Shown here piece by piece: positions 34,814 through 45,953 of a stretch of DNA of 64,000 bases. How positions within the stretch are numbered: position 1 is the stretch's first letter; each line of letters starts with the position of its first letter. A program made the position numbers and the translations under genes. The stretch comes from Adenanthera pavonina (taxonomy: Eukaryota; Streptophyta; Magnoliopsida; Fabales; Fabaceae). The stretch is from positions 34,630,001 through 34,694,000 of the forward strand of contig JAIVEN010000016.1 in NCBI GenBank assembly GCA_026686845.1. The letters are read 5' to 3'. The notes under the pieces were generated by a model, which was not told where the DNA came from, searched no databases, and was given only the letters and a program-made list of their open reading frames with translations.

Positions 34814-34826
34814 CTGGTCTGACCGG
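34814..34826. repeat. Spacer dyad 5, CTGGTCTGACCGG (reference spacer)
   Basis: A more degenerate member of the CCGGTC-N-RACCGG family, about 315 bp past the gene end. A further imperfect member, CCGGCTGGAACGG, lies at 34569-34581 (dyad 1). The starts are 59, 52, 61 and 73 bp apart. Confidence 0.55.
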
Positions 34827-34964
34827 ATTAACCGCCAGGAAAGCCTGACGTGATTGCCCACCACAACGCACGGTGCGAATCAAGCACGGTTCCCGAGATC
34901 CTGTCGTGGCGCGCTTTTCGAGACAGCCTTGGTCCAGAAAACAAATGATTGCGCGTCGGCTGTC

Positions 34965-35083
34965 GGGTGCGATCACACCAGCACTAATGCACCGGATCCC
35001 ATCAGAACTCCGCAGTTAAGCGTGCCTGGGCGAGAGTAGTACTAGGATGGGTGACCTCCTGGGAAGTCCTCGTGTTGCACCCC
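34965..35083 (+). rRNA. 5S rRNA: 5S rRNA gene copy 60
   Basis: T62C only. Followed by the 413-bp L-type spacer with the 52-bp deletion. Confidence 0.97.
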
Positions 35084-35496
35084 ACGTTTTGCGCAATACA
35101 TATTTCAAACTGACAGAGGCAACCCGGCCGGTTCTGTGATTAGGGTTTTGATCCGGCTGGAACGGTTCCTTCTTCCGTCCGGTTTACGCAAACATTCAAT
35201 CCGGGCAAGCACCGGTCGAACCGGCGAGGATGCTCGACCCGTTTACATGCGGCGGCTCGATTCATCTTTTAGCCGGTCGGACCGGTTCTCGATACTTTCT
35301 CTCTCCTCCCGTGACATCAGCTGGGCCCCGCGGCGGAAGGTTGAGCTGGTCTGACCGGATTAACCGCCAGGAAAGCCTGACGTGATTGCCCACCACAACG
35401 CACGGTGCGAATCAAGCACGGTTCCCGAGATCCTGTCGTGGCACGCTTTTCGAGACAGCCTGGGACCAGAAAACAATTGATTGCGCGCCGGCTGTC
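35084..35496 (+). other. Short 413-bp spacer, 52-bp deletion
   Basis: The junction at 35250/35251 joins TTTACATGC directly to GGCGGCTCG. The missing 52 bp run from GTCACCGCTC to CAACGTGC of a normal spacer and include dyad 3. The trinucleotide TGC borders both ends, so slippage or microhomology deletion is a likely origin. Confidence 0.9.
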
Positions 35497-35615
35497 GGGT
35501 GCGATCACACCATCACTAATGCACCGGATCCCATCAGAACTCCGCAGTTAAGCGTGCTTGCACGAGAGTAGTACTAGGATGGGTGACCTCCTGGGAAGTC
35601 CTCGTGTTGCACCCC
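35497..35615 (+). rRNA. 5S rRNA: 5S rRNA gene copy 61
   Basis: G17T, G65C and G66A. G17T and G65C each break a helix II pair, making this one of the more disturbed copies. K-type spacer lacking one C follows (583-bp unit). Confidence 0.96.
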
Positions 35616-36079
35616 ACGTTTTGCGCAACACATATTTCAAAATCACAGAGCCCACCCGGCCGGTTCTGTGATTAGGGGTTTGATCCGGCTGGAACGGTTC
35701 CTTCTTCCGTCCGGTTTACGCAAACATGCAATCCGGGCAAGCACCGGTGAACCGGCGAGGATGCTCGACCCGTTTACATGCGTCACCGCTCGATCCGGTC
35801 CGACCGCGAGAAGCAGTCACACCGCCAACGTGCGGCGGCTCGATTCATCTTTTAGCCGGTCGGACCGGTTCACGATACTTTCTCTCTCCTCCCCTGACAT
35901 CAGCTGGGCCCCGCGGCGGAAGGTTGAGCTGGTCTGACCGGATTAACTGCCAGGAAAGCCTGACGTGATTGCCCACCACAACGCACGGTGCGAATCAAGC
36001 ACGGTTCCCGAGATCCGGTCGTGGCACGCTTTTCGAGACAGCCTGGGACCAGAAAACAATTGATTGCGCGCCGGCTGTC

Positions 36080-36198
36080 GGGTGCGATCACACCAGCACT
36101 AATGCACCGGATCCCATCAGAACTCTGCAGTTAAGCGTGCTTGGGCGAGAGTAGTACTAGGATGGGTGACCTCCTGGGAAGTCCTCGTGTTGCACCCC
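36080..36198 (+). rRNA. 5S rRNA: 5S rRNA gene copy 62
   Basis: C47T (G30-U47 wobble); counterpart of copy 73. K spacer with CTTTGATTAGG and GTGGGGCGG follows. Confidence 0.97.
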
Positions 36199-36663
36199 AC
36201 GTTTTGCGCAATACATATTTCAAAATCACAGAGCCCACCCGGCCGGTTCTTTGATTAGGGGTTTGATCCGGCTGGAACGGTTCCTTCTTCCGTCCGGTTT
36301 ACGCAAACATTCAATCCGGGCAAGCACCGGTCGAACCGGCGAGGATGCTCGACCCGTTTACATGCGTCACCGCTCGATCCGGTCCGACCGCGAGAAGCAG
36401 TCACACCGCCAACGTGGGGCGGCTCGATTCATCTTTTAGCCGGTCGGACCGGTTCTCGATATTTTCTCTCTCCTCCCGTGACATCAGCTGGGCCCCGCGG
36501 CGGAAGGTTGAGCTGGTCTGACCGGATTAACCGCCAGGAAAGCCTGACGTGATTGCCCACCACAACGCACGGTGCGAATCAAGCACGGTTCCCGAGATCC
36601 GGTCGTGGCACGCTTTTCGAGACAGCCTGGGACAAGAAAATAATTGATTGCGCGCCGGCTGTC

Positions 36664-36782
36664 GGGTGCGATCACACCAGCACTAATGCACCGGATCCCA
36701 TCAGAACTCCGCAGTGAAGCGTGCTTGGGCGAGAGTAGTACTAGGATGGGTGACCTCCTGGGAAGTCCTCGTGTTGCACCCC
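36664..36782 (+). rRNA. 5S rRNA: 5S rRNA gene copy 63
   Basis: T53G only; upstream AAAATAATTG as before copy 74. K-type spacer follows. Confidence 0.97.
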
Positions 36783-37247
36783 ACGTTTTGCGCAATACAT
36801 ATTTCAAAATCACAGAGCCCACCCGGCCGGTTCTGTGATTAGGGGTTTGATCCGGCTGGAACGGTTCCTTCTTCCGTCCGGTTTACGCAAACATTCAATC
36901 CGGGCAAGCACCGGTCGAACCGGCGAGGATGCTCGACCCGTTTACATGCGTCACCGCTCGATCCGGTCCGACCGCGAGAAGCAGTCACACCGCCAACGTG
37001 CGGCGGCTCGATTCATCTTTTAGCCGGTCGGACCGGTTCTCGATACTTTCTCTCTCCTCCCGTGACATCAGCTGGGCCCCGCGGCGGAAGGTTGAGCTGG
37101 TCTGACCGGATTAACCGCCAGGAAAGCCTGACGTGATTGCCCACCACAACGCACGGTGCGAATCAAGCACGGTTCCCGAGATCCTGTCGTGGCACGCTTT
37201 TCGAGACAGCCTGGGACCAGAAAACAATTGATTGCGCGCCGGCTGTC

Positions 37248-37366
37248 GGGTGCGATCACACCAGCACTAATGCACCGGATCCCATCAGAACTCCGCAGTT
37301 AAGCGTGCTTGCGCGAGAGTAGTACTAGGATGGGTGACCTCCTGGGAAGTCCTCGTGTTGCACCCC
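37248..37366 (+). rRNA. 5S rRNA: 5S rRNA gene copy 64
   Basis: G65C only (C14-C65 mismatch). K-type spacer lacking one C follows (583-bp unit). Confidence 0.97.
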
Positions 37367-37830
37367 ACGTTTTGCGCAATACATATTTCAAAATCACAGA
37401 GCCCACCCGGCCGGTTCTGTGATTAGGGGTTTGATCCGGCTGGAACGGTTCCTTCTTCCGTCCGGTTTACGCAAACATGCAATCCGGGCAAGCACCGGTG
37501 AACCGGCGAGGATGCTCGACCCGTTTACATGCGTCACCGATCGATCCGGTCCGACCGCGAGAAGCAGTCACACCGCCAACGTGCGGCGGCTCGATTCATC
37601 TTTTAGCCGGTCGGACCGGTTCACGATACTTTCTCTCTCCTCCCCTGACATCAGCTGGGCCCCGCGGCGGAAGGTTGAGCTGGTCTGACCGGATTAACCG
37701 CCAGGAAAGCCTGACGTGATTGCCCACCACAACGCACGGTGCGAATCAAGCACGGTTCCCGAGATCCGGTCGTGGCACGCTTTTCGAGACAGCCTGGGTC
37801 CAGAAAACAATTGATTGCGCGCCGGCTGTC

Positions 37831-37949
37831 GGGTGCGATCACACCAGCACTAATGCACCGGATCCCATCAGAACTCCGCAGTTAAGCGTGCTTGGGCGAG
37901 AGTAGTACTAGGATGGGTGACCTCCTGGGAAGTCCTCGTGTTGCACCCC
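37831..37949 (+). rRNA. 5S rRNA: 5S rRNA gene copy 65
   Basis: Matches the consensus. K spacer with CTTTGATTAGG follows. Confidence 0.98.
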
Positions 37950-38414
37950 ACGTTTTGCGCAATACATATTTCAAAATCACAGAGCCCACCCGGCCGGTTC
38001 TTTGATTAGGGGTTTGATCCGGCTGGAACGGTTCCTTCTTCCGTCCGGTTTACGCAAACATTCAATCCGGGCAAGCACCGGTCGAACCGGCGAGGATGCT
38101 CGACCCGTTTACATGCGTCACCGCTCGATCCGGTCCGACCGCGAGAAGCAGTCACACCGCCAACGTGGGGCGGCTCGATTCATCTTTTAGCCGGTCGGAC
38201 CGGTTCTCGATATTTTCTCTCTCCTCCCGTGACATCAGCTGGGCCCCGCGGCGGAAGGTTGAGCTGGTCTGACCGGATTAACCGCCAGGAAAGCCTGACG
38301 TGATTGCCCACCACAACGCACGGTGCGAATCAAGCACGGTTCCCGAGATCCGGTCGTGGCACGCTTTTCGAGACAGCCTGGGACAAGAAAACAATTGATT
38401 GCGCGCCGGCTGTC

Positions 38415-38533
38415 GGGTGCGATCACACCAGCACTAATGCACCGGATCCCATCAGAACTCCGCAGTGAAGCGTGCTTGGGCGAGAGTAGTACTAGGATGG
38501 GTGACCTCCTGGGAAGTCCTCGTGTTGCACCCC
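38415..38533 (+). rRNA. 5S rRNA: 5S rRNA gene copy 66
   Basis: T53G only. Junction gene between segments A and A'. K-type spacer (466 bp) follows. Confidence 0.97.
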
Positions 38534-38999
38534 ACGTTTTGCGCAATACATATTTCAAAATCACAGAGCCCACCCGGCCGGTTCTGTGATTAGGGGTTTG
38601 ATGCGGCTGGAACGGTTCCTTCTTCCGTCCGGTTTACGCAAACATGCAATCCGGGCAAGCACCGGTCAAACCCGGCGAGGATGTTCGACCCGTTTACATG
38701 CGTCACCGCTCGATCCGGTCCGACGGCGAGAAGCAGTCAAACCGCCAACGTGCGGCGGCTCGAATCATCTTTTAGCCGGTCGGACCGGTTCTCGATACTT
38801 TCTCTCTCCTCCCGTGACATCAGCTGGGCCCTGCGGCGGAAGGTTGAGCTGGTCTGACCGGATTAACCGCCAGGAAAGCCTGACGTGATTGCCCACCACA
38901 ACGCACGGTGCGAATCAAGCACGGTTCCCGAGATCCTGTCGTGGCACGCTTTTCGAGACAGCCTGGGACCAGAAAACAATTGATTGCGCGCCGGCTGTC

Positions 39000-39118
39000 G
39001 GGTGCGATCACACCAGCACTAATGCACCGGATCCCATCAGAACTCCGCAGTTAAGCGTGCTTGGGCGAGAGTAGTACTAGGATGGGTGACCTCCTGGGAA
39101 GTCCTCGTGTTGCACCCC
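39000..39118 (+). rRNA. 5S rRNA: 5S rRNA gene copy 67
   Basis: Matches the consensus. K spacer with AGGGATTT follows, as after copy 53. Confidence 0.98.
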
Positions 39119-39583
39119 ACGTTTTGCGCAATACATATTTCAAAATCACAGAGCCCACCCGGCCGGTTCTGTGATTAGGGATTTGATCCGGCTGGAACGG
39201 TTCCTTCTTCCGTCCGGTTTACGCCAACTTGCAATCCGGGCAAGCACCGGTCGAACCGGCGAGGATGTTCGACCCGTTTACATGCGTCACCGCTCGATCC
39301 GGTCCGACCGCGAGAAGCAGTCAAACCGCCAACGTGCGGCGGCTCAATTCATCTTTTAGCCGGTCGGACCGGTTCTCGATACTTTCTCTCTCCTCCCGTG
39401 ACATCAGCTGGGCCCCGCGGTGGAAGGTTGAGCTGGTCTGACCGGATTAACCGCCAGGAAAGCCTGACGTGATTGCCCACCACAACGCACGGTGCGAATC
39501 AAGCATGGTTCCCGAGATCCTGTCGTGGCACGCTTTTCGAGACAGCCTGGGTCCAGAAAACAAATGATTGCGCGCCGGCTGTC

Positions 39584-39702
39584 GGGTGCGATCACACCAG
39601 CACTAATGCACCGGATCCCATCAGAACTCCGTAGCTAAGCGTGCTTGGGCGAGAGTAGTACTAGGATGGGTGACCTCCTGGGAAGTCCTCGTGTTGCACC
39701 CC
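39584..39702 (+). rRNA. 5S rRNA: 5S rRNA gene copy 68
   Basis: C49T and T52C, as copy 54. K spacer with AGGGGATTG follows. Confidence 0.97.
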
Positions 39703-40167
39703 ACGTTTTGCGCAATACATATTTCAAAATCACAGAGCCCACCCGGCCGGTTCTGTGATTAGGGGATTGATCCGGCTGGAACGGTTCCTTCTTCCGTCCG
39801 GTTTACGCAAACATGCAATCCGGGCAAGCACCGGTCGAACCGGCGAGGATGTTCGACCCGTTTACATGCGTCACCGCTCGATCCGGTCCGACGGCGAGAA
39901 GCAGTCAAACCGCCAACGTGCGGCGGCTCGAATCATCTTTTAGCCGGTCGGACCGGTTCTCGATACTTTCTCTCTCCTCCCGTGACATCAGCTGGGCCCC
40001 GCGGCGGAAGGTTGAGCTGGTCTGACCGGATTAACCGCCAGGAAAGCCTGACGTGATTGCCCACCACAACGCACGGTGCGAATCACGCACGGTTCCCGAG
40101 ATCCTGTCGTGGCACGCTTTTCGAGACAGCCTGGGACCAGAAAACAAATGATTGCGCGCCGGCTGTC

Positions 40168-40286
40168 GGGTGCGATCACACCAGCACTAATGCACCGGAT
40201 CCCATCAGAACTCCGCAGTGAAGCGTGCTTGGGCGAGAGTAGTACTAGGATGGGTGACCTCCTGGGAAGTCCTCGAGTTGCACCCC
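40168..40286 (+). rRNA. 5S rRNA: 5S rRNA gene copy 69
   Basis: T53G and T109A, as copy 55. L-type spacer follows. Confidence 0.97.
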
Positions 40287-40751
40287 ACGTTTTGCGCAAT
40301 ACATATTTCAAACTGACAGAGGCAACCCGGCCGGTTCTGTGATTAGGGTTTTGATCCGGCTGGAATGGTTCCTTCTTCCGTCCGATTTACGCAAACATTC
40401 AATCCGGGCAAGCACCGGTCGAACCGGCGAGGATGCTCGACCCGTTTACATGCGTCACCGCTCGATCCGGTCCGACCGCGAGAAGCAGTCACACCGCCAA
40501 CATGCGGCGGCTCGATTCATCTTTTAGCCGGTCGGACCGGTTCACGATACTTTCTCTCTCCTCCCGTGACATCAGCTGGGCCCCGCGGCGGAAGGTTGAG
40601 CTGGTCTGACCGGATTAACCGCCAGGAAAGCCTGACGTGATTGCCCACCACAACGCACGGTGCGAATCAAGCACGGTTCCCGAGATCCTGTCGTGCCACG
40701 CTTTTCGAGACAGCCTGGGACCAGAAAACAATTGATTGCGCGCCGGCTGTC

Positions 40752-40870
40752 GGGTGCGATCACACCAGCACTAATGCACCGGATCCCATCAGAACTCCGC
40801 AGTGAAGCGTGCTTGGGCGAGAGTAGTACTAGGATGGGTGACCTCCTGGGAAGTCCTCGTGTTGCACCCC
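40752..40870 (+). rRNA. 5S rRNA: 5S rRNA gene copy 70
   Basis: T53G only, as copy 56. The K spacer that follows contains the A/A' junction where three units are missing. Confidence 0.97.
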
Positions 40871-41335
40871 ACGTTTTGCGCAATACATATTTCAAAATCA
40901 CAGAGCCCACCCGGCCGGTTCTGTGATTAGGGGTTTGATCCGGCTGGAACGGTTCCTTCTTCCGTCCGGTTTACGCCAACTTGCAATCCGGGCAAGCACC
41001 GGTCGAACCGGCGAGGATGTTCGACCTGTTTACATGCGTCACCGCTCGATCCGGTCCGACGGCGATAAGCAGTCAAACCGGCAACGTGCGGCGGCTCGAT
41101 TCATCTTTTAGCCGGTCGGACCGGTTCTCGATACTTTCTCTCTCCTCCCGTGACATCAGCTGGGCCCCGCGGCGGAAGGTTGAGCTGGTCTGACCGGATT
41201 AACCGCCAGGAAAGCCTGACGTGATTGCCCACCACAACGCACGGTGCGAATCAAGCACGGTTCCCGAGATCCTGTCGTGGCACGCTTTTCGAGACAGCCT
41301 GGGTCCAGAAACCAAATGATTGCGCGCCGGCTGTC

Positions 41336-41454
41336 GGGTGCGATCACACCAGCACTTATGCACCGGATCCCATCAGAACTCCGCAGTTAAGCGTGCCTGG
41401 GCGAGAGTAGTACTAGGATGGGTGACCTCCTGGGAAGTCCTCGTGTTGCACCCC
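41336..41454 (+). rRNA. 5S rRNA: 5S rRNA gene copy 71
   Basis: A22T and T62C. Upstream reads GAAACCAAATG, private. Combines the positions of copies 57 and 60. Followed by the second 413-bp L-type spacer. Confidence 0.97.
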
Positions 41455-41867
41455 ACGTTTTGCGCAATACATATTTCAAACTGACAGAGGCAACCCGGCC
41501 GGTTCTGTGATTAGGGTTTTGATCCGGCTGGAACGGTTCCTTCTTCCGTCCGGTTTACGCAAACATTCAATCCGGGCAAGCACCGGTCGAACCGGCGAGG
41601 ATGCTCGACCCGTTTACATGCGGCGGCTCGATTCATCTTTTAGCCGGTCGGACCGGTTCTCGATACTTTCTCTCTCCTCCCGTGACATCAGCTGGGCCCC
41701 GCGGCGGAAGGTTGAGCTGGTCTGACCGGATTAACCGCCAGGAAAGCCTGACGTGATTGCCCACCACAACGCACGGTGCGAATCAAGCACGGTTCCCGAG
41801 ATCCTGTCGTGGCACGCTTTTCGAGACAGCCTGGGACCAGAAAACAATTGATTGCGCGCCGGCTGTC
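41455..41867 (+). other. Short 413-bp spacer, duplicate of the 52-bp deletion
   Basis: The same junction as at 35250, now at 41621, exactly 6371 bp later. It was copied as part of segment A' and is not an independent event. Confidence 0.9.
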
Positions 41868-41986
41868 GGGTGCGATCACACCATCACTAATGCACCGGAT
41901 CCCATCAGAACTCCGCAGTTAAGCGTGCTTGCGCGAGAGTAGTACTAGGATGGGTGACCTCCTGGGAAGTCCTCGTGTTGCACCCC
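41868..41986 (+). rRNA. 5S rRNA: 5S rRNA gene copy 72
   Basis: G17T and G65C; like copy 61 without G66A. K-type spacer lacking one C follows. Confidence 0.96.
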
Positions 41987-42450
41987 ACGTTTTGCGCAAC
42001 ACATATTTCAAAATCACAGAGCCCACCCGGCCGGTTCTGTGATTAGGGGTTTGATCCGGCTGGAACGGTTCCTTCTTCCGTCCGGTTTACGCAAACATGC
42101 AATCCGGGCAAGCACCGGTGAACCGGCGAGGATGCTCGACCCGTTTACATGCGTCACCGCTCGATCCGGTCCGACCGCGAGAAGCAGTCACACCGCCAAC
42201 GTGCGGCGGCTCGATTCATCTTTTAGCCGGTCGGACCGGTTCACGATACTTTCTCTCTCCTCCCCTGACATCAGCTGGGCCCCGCGGCGGAAGGTTGAGC
42301 TGGTCTGACCGGATTAACTGCCAGGAAAGCCTGACGTGATTGCCCACCACAACGCACGGTGCGAATCAAGCACGGTTCCCGAGATCCGGTCGTGGCACGC
42401 TTTTCGAGACAGCCTGGGACCAGAAAACAATTGATTGCGCGCCGGCTGTC

Positions 42451-42569
42451 GGGTGCGATCACACCAGCACTAATGCACCGGATCCCATCAGAACTCTGCA
42501 GTTAAGCGTGCTTGGGCGAGAGTAGTACTAGGATGGGTGACCTCCTGGGAAGTCCTCGTGTTGCACCCC
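42451..42569 (+). rRNA. 5S rRNA: 5S rRNA gene copy 73
   Basis: C47T, as copy 62. K spacer with CTTTGATTAGG follows. Confidence 0.97.
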
Positions 42570-43034
42570 ACGTTTTGCGCAATACATATTTCAAAATCAC
42601 AGAGCCCACCCGGCCGGTTCTTTGATTAGGGGTTTGATCCGGCTGGAACGGTTCCTTCTTCCGTCCGGTTTACGCAAACATTCAATCCGGGCAAGCACCG
42701 GTCGAACCGGCGAGGATGCTCGACCCGTTTACATGCGTCACCGCTCGATCCGGTCCGACCGCGAGAAGCAGTCACACCGCCAACGTGGGGCGGCTCGATT
42801 CATCTTTTAGCCGGTCGGACCGGTTCTCGATATTTTCTCTCTCCTCCCGTGACATCAGCTGGGCCCCGCGGCGGAAGGTTGAGCTGGTCTGACCGGATTA
42901 ACCGCCAGGAAAGCCTGACGTGATTGCCCACCACAACGCACGGTGCGAATCAAGCACGGTTCCCGAGATCCGGTCGTGGCACGCTTTTCGAGACAGCCTG
43001 GGACAAGAAAATAATTGATTGCGCGCCGGCTGTC

Positions 43035-43153
43035 GGGTGCGATCACACCAGCACTAATGCACCGGATCCCATCAGAACTCCGCAGTGAAGCGTGCTTGGG
43101 CGAGAGTAGTACTAGGATGGGTGACCTCCTGGGAAGTCCTCGTGTTGCACCCC
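43035..43153 (+). rRNA. 5S rRNA: 5S rRNA gene copy 74
   Basis: T53G, as copy 63. K-type spacer follows. Confidence 0.97.
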
Positions 43154-43618
43154 ACGTTTTGCGCAATACATATTTCAAAATCACAGAGCCCACCCGGCCG
43201 GTTCTGTGATTAGGGGTTTGATCCGGCTGGAACGGTTCCTTCTTCCGTCCGGTTTACGCAAACATTGAATCCGGGCAAGCACCGGTCGAACCGGCGAGGA
43301 TGCTCGACCCGTTTACATGCGTCACCGCTCGATCCGGTCCGACCGCGAGAAGCAGTCACACCGCCAACGTGCGGCGGCTCGATTCATCTTTTAGCCGGTC
43401 GGACCGGTTCTCGATACTTTCTCTCTCCTCCCGTGACATCAGCTGGGCCCCGCGGCGGAAGGTTGAGCTGGTCTGACCGGATTAACCGCCAGGAAAGCCT
43501 GACGTGATTGCCCACCACAACGCACGGTGCGAATCAAGCACGGTTCCCGAGATCCTGTCGTGGCACGCTTTTCGAGACAGCCTGGGACCAGAAAACAATT
43601 GATTGCGCGCCGGCTGTC

Positions 43619-43737
43619 GGGTGCGATCACACCAGCACTAATGCACCGGATCCCATCAGAACTCCGCAGTTAAGCGTGCTTGCGCGAGAGTAGTACTAGG
43701 ATGGGTGACCTCCTGGGAAGTCCTCGTGTTGCACCCC
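43619..43737 (+). rRNA. 5S rRNA: 5S rRNA gene copy 75
   Basis: G65C, as copy 64. K-type spacer lacking one C follows. Confidence 0.97.
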
Positions 43738-44201
43738 ACGTTTTGCGCAATACATATTTCAAAATCACAGAGCCCACCCGGCCGGTTCTGTGATTAGGGG
43801 TTTGATCCGGCTGGAACGGTTCCTTCTTCCGTCCGGTTTACGCAAACATGCAATCCGGGCAAGCACCGGTGAACCGGCGAGGATGCTCGACCCGTTTACA
43901 TGCGTCACCGATCGATCCGGTCCGACCGCGAGAAGCAGTCACACCGCCAACGTGCGGCGGCTCGATTCATCTTTTAGCCGGTCGGACCGGTTCACGATAC
44001 TTTCTCTCTCCTCCCCTGACATCAGCTGGGCCCCGCGGCGGAAGGTTGAGCTGGTCTGACCGGATTAACCGCCAGGAAAGCCTGACGTGATTGCCCACCA
44101 CAACGCACGGTGCGAATCAAGCACGGTTCCCGAGATCCGGTCGTGGCACGCTTTTCGAGACAGCCTGGGTCCAGAAAACAATTGATTGCGCGCCGGCTGT
44201 C

Positions 44202-44320
44202 GGGTGCGATCACACCAGCACTAATGCACCGGATCCCATCAGAACTCCGCAGTTAAGCGTGCTTGGGCGAGAGTAGTACTAGGATGGGTGACCTCCTGGG
44301 AAGTCCTCGTGTTGCACCCC
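44202..44320 (+). rRNA. 5S rRNA: 5S rRNA gene copy 76
   Basis: Matches the consensus, as copy 65. K spacer with CTTTGATTAGG follows. Confidence 0.98.
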
Positions 44321-44785
44321 ACGTTTTGCGCAATACATATTTCAAAATCACAGAGCCCACCCGGCCGGTTCTTTGATTAGGGGTTTGATCCGGCTGGAAC
44401 GGTTCCTTCTTCCGTCCGGTTTACGCAAACATTCAATCCGGGCAAGCACCGGTCAAACCGGCGAGGATGCTCGACCCGTTTACATGCGTCACCGCTCGAT
44501 CCGGTCCGACCGCGAGAAGCAGTCACACCGCCAACGTGGGGCGGCTCGATTCATCTTTTAGCCGGTCGGACCGGTTCTCGATATTTTCTCTCTCCTCCCG
44601 TGACATCAGCTGGGCCCCGCGGCGGAAGGTTGAGCTGGTCAGACCGGATTAACCGCCAGGAAAGCCTGACGTGATTGCCCACCACAACGCACGGTACGAA
44701 TCAAGCACGGTTCCCGAGATCCGGTCGTGGCACGCTTTTCGAGACAGCCTGGGACAAGAAAACAATTGATTGCGCGCCGGCTGTC

Positions 44786-44904
44786 GGGTGCGATCACACC
44801 AGCACTAATGCACCGGATCCCATCAGAACTCCGCAGTGAAGCGTGCTTGGGCGAGAGTAGTACTAGGATGGGTGACCTCCTGGGAAGTCCTCGTGTTGCA
44901 CCCC
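44786..44904 (+). rRNA. 5S rRNA: 5S rRNA gene copy 77
   Basis: T53G, as copy 66; the last gene of segment A'. K-type spacer follows. Confidence 0.97.
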
Positions 44905-45369
44905 ACGTTTTGCGCAATACATATTTCAAAATCACAGAGCCCACCCGGCCGGTTCTGTGATTAGGGGTTTGATCCGGCTGGAACGGTTCCTTCTTCCGTC
45001 CGGTTTACGCAAACATTCAATCCGGGCAAGCACCGGTCGAACCGGCGAGGATGCTCGACCCGTTTACATGCGTCACCGCTCGATCCGGTCCGACCGCGAG
45101 AAGCAGTCACACCGCCAACGTGCGGCGGCTCGATTCATCTTTTAGCCGGTCGGACCGGTTCTCGATATTTTCTCTCTCCTCCCGTGACATCAGCTGGGCC
45201 CCGCGGCGGAAGGTTGAGCTGGTCTGACCGGATTAACCGCCAGGAAAGCCTGACGTGATTGCCCACCACAACGCACGGTGCGAACCAAGCATGGTTCCCG
45301 AGATCCTGTCGTGGCACGCTTTTCGAGACAGCCTGGGACCAGAAAACAAATGATTGCGCGCCGGCTGTC

Positions 45370-45488
45370 GGGTGCGATCACACCAGCACTAATGCACCGG
45401 ATCCCATCAGAACTCCGCAGTTAAGCGTGCTTGGGCGAGAGTAGTACTAGGATGGGTGACTTCCTGGGAAGTCCTCGTGTTGCACCCC
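45370..45488 (+). rRNA. 5S rRNA: 5S rRNA gene copy 78
   Basis: C92T in box C. L-type spacer with AAGTTCCGG follows; gene and flank recur at copies 85 and 91. Confidence 0.97.
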
Positions 45489-45953
45489 ACGTTTTGCGCA
45501 ATACATATTTCAAACTGACAGAGGCAACCCGGCCGGTTCTGTGATTAGGGTTTTGATCCGGCTGGAACGGTTCCTTCTTCCGTCCGATTTACGCCAACTT
45601 GCAATCCGGGCAAGTTCCGGTCGAACCGGCGAGGATGTTCGACCCGTTTACATGCGTCACCGCTCGATCCGGTCCGACCGCGAGAAGCAGTCACACCGGC
45701 AACGTGCAGCGGCTCGATTCAACTTTTAGCCGGTCGGACCGGTTCTCGATACTTTCTCTCTCCTCCCGTGACATCAGCTGGGCCCCGCGGCGGAAGGTTG
45801 AGCTGGTCTGACCGGATTAACCGCCAGGAAAGCCTGACGTGATTGCCCACCACAACGCACGGTGCGAATCAAGCACGGTTCCCGAGATCCTGTCATGACA
45901 CGCGTTTCGAGACAGCCTGGGACCAGAAAACAATTGATTGCGCGCCGGCTGTC

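Larger units (their letters stand above)
35497..37247 (+). repeat. Three-unit higher-order repeat, first of six
   Basis: The module is a gene with G65C, a 583-bp unit whose spacer dyad lost one C (reads ACCGGTGAACC), a second gene, a spacer with CTTTGATTAGG plus GTGGGGCGG plus GATATTTTC, and a third gene usually with T53G. Instances are copies 61-63, 64-66, 72-74, 75-77, 82-84 and 88-90. The offset between the first two is exactly 1751 bp for all three members. Confidence 0.8.
30298..38420 (+). repeat. Segment A: 14-unit block duplicated downstream
   Basis: Covers copies 52 (from nt 7) to 66 (start). The order of gene alleles is consensus, C49T/T52C, T53G/T109A, T53G, consensus x3, T62C, G17T/G65C/G66A, C47T, T53G, G65C, consensus, T53G. 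The same order recurs in segment A' except for three missing units. Rare spacer changes are shared too, such as AGGGATTT at 31056 and 39179. The left limit is placed just after C6T of copy 52 (30297), which copy 66 lacks. The exact breakpoint inside the following identical sequence cannot be resolved. Confidence 0.85.
38421..44791 (+). repeat. Segment A': 11-unit tandem copy of segment A lacking three units
   Basis: Copies 67-71 sit exactly 8123 bp after copies 53-57, and copies 72-77 exactly 6371 bp after copies 61-66. The difference, 1752 bp, is three 584-bp units, so the equivalents of 58-60 are missing. The switch lies between 41028 and 41397: the upstream part carries a T at 41027 shared with the spacer before copy 57, while gene copy 71 carries T62C as in copy 60. 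A few substitutions separate the two segments, which points to a recent event. Confidence 0.85.

Noticed and set aside
35251..35496. 532-bp units as defective genes
   Set aside because: The deletion is wholly in the spacer; terminator, upstream promoter region and gene are complete.
30298..44791. Segment A/A' as a pure assembly artefact
   Set aside because: Cannot be excluded without reads, but the two blocks differ at several bases and in unit number, which argues against a simple duplicated contig overlap.
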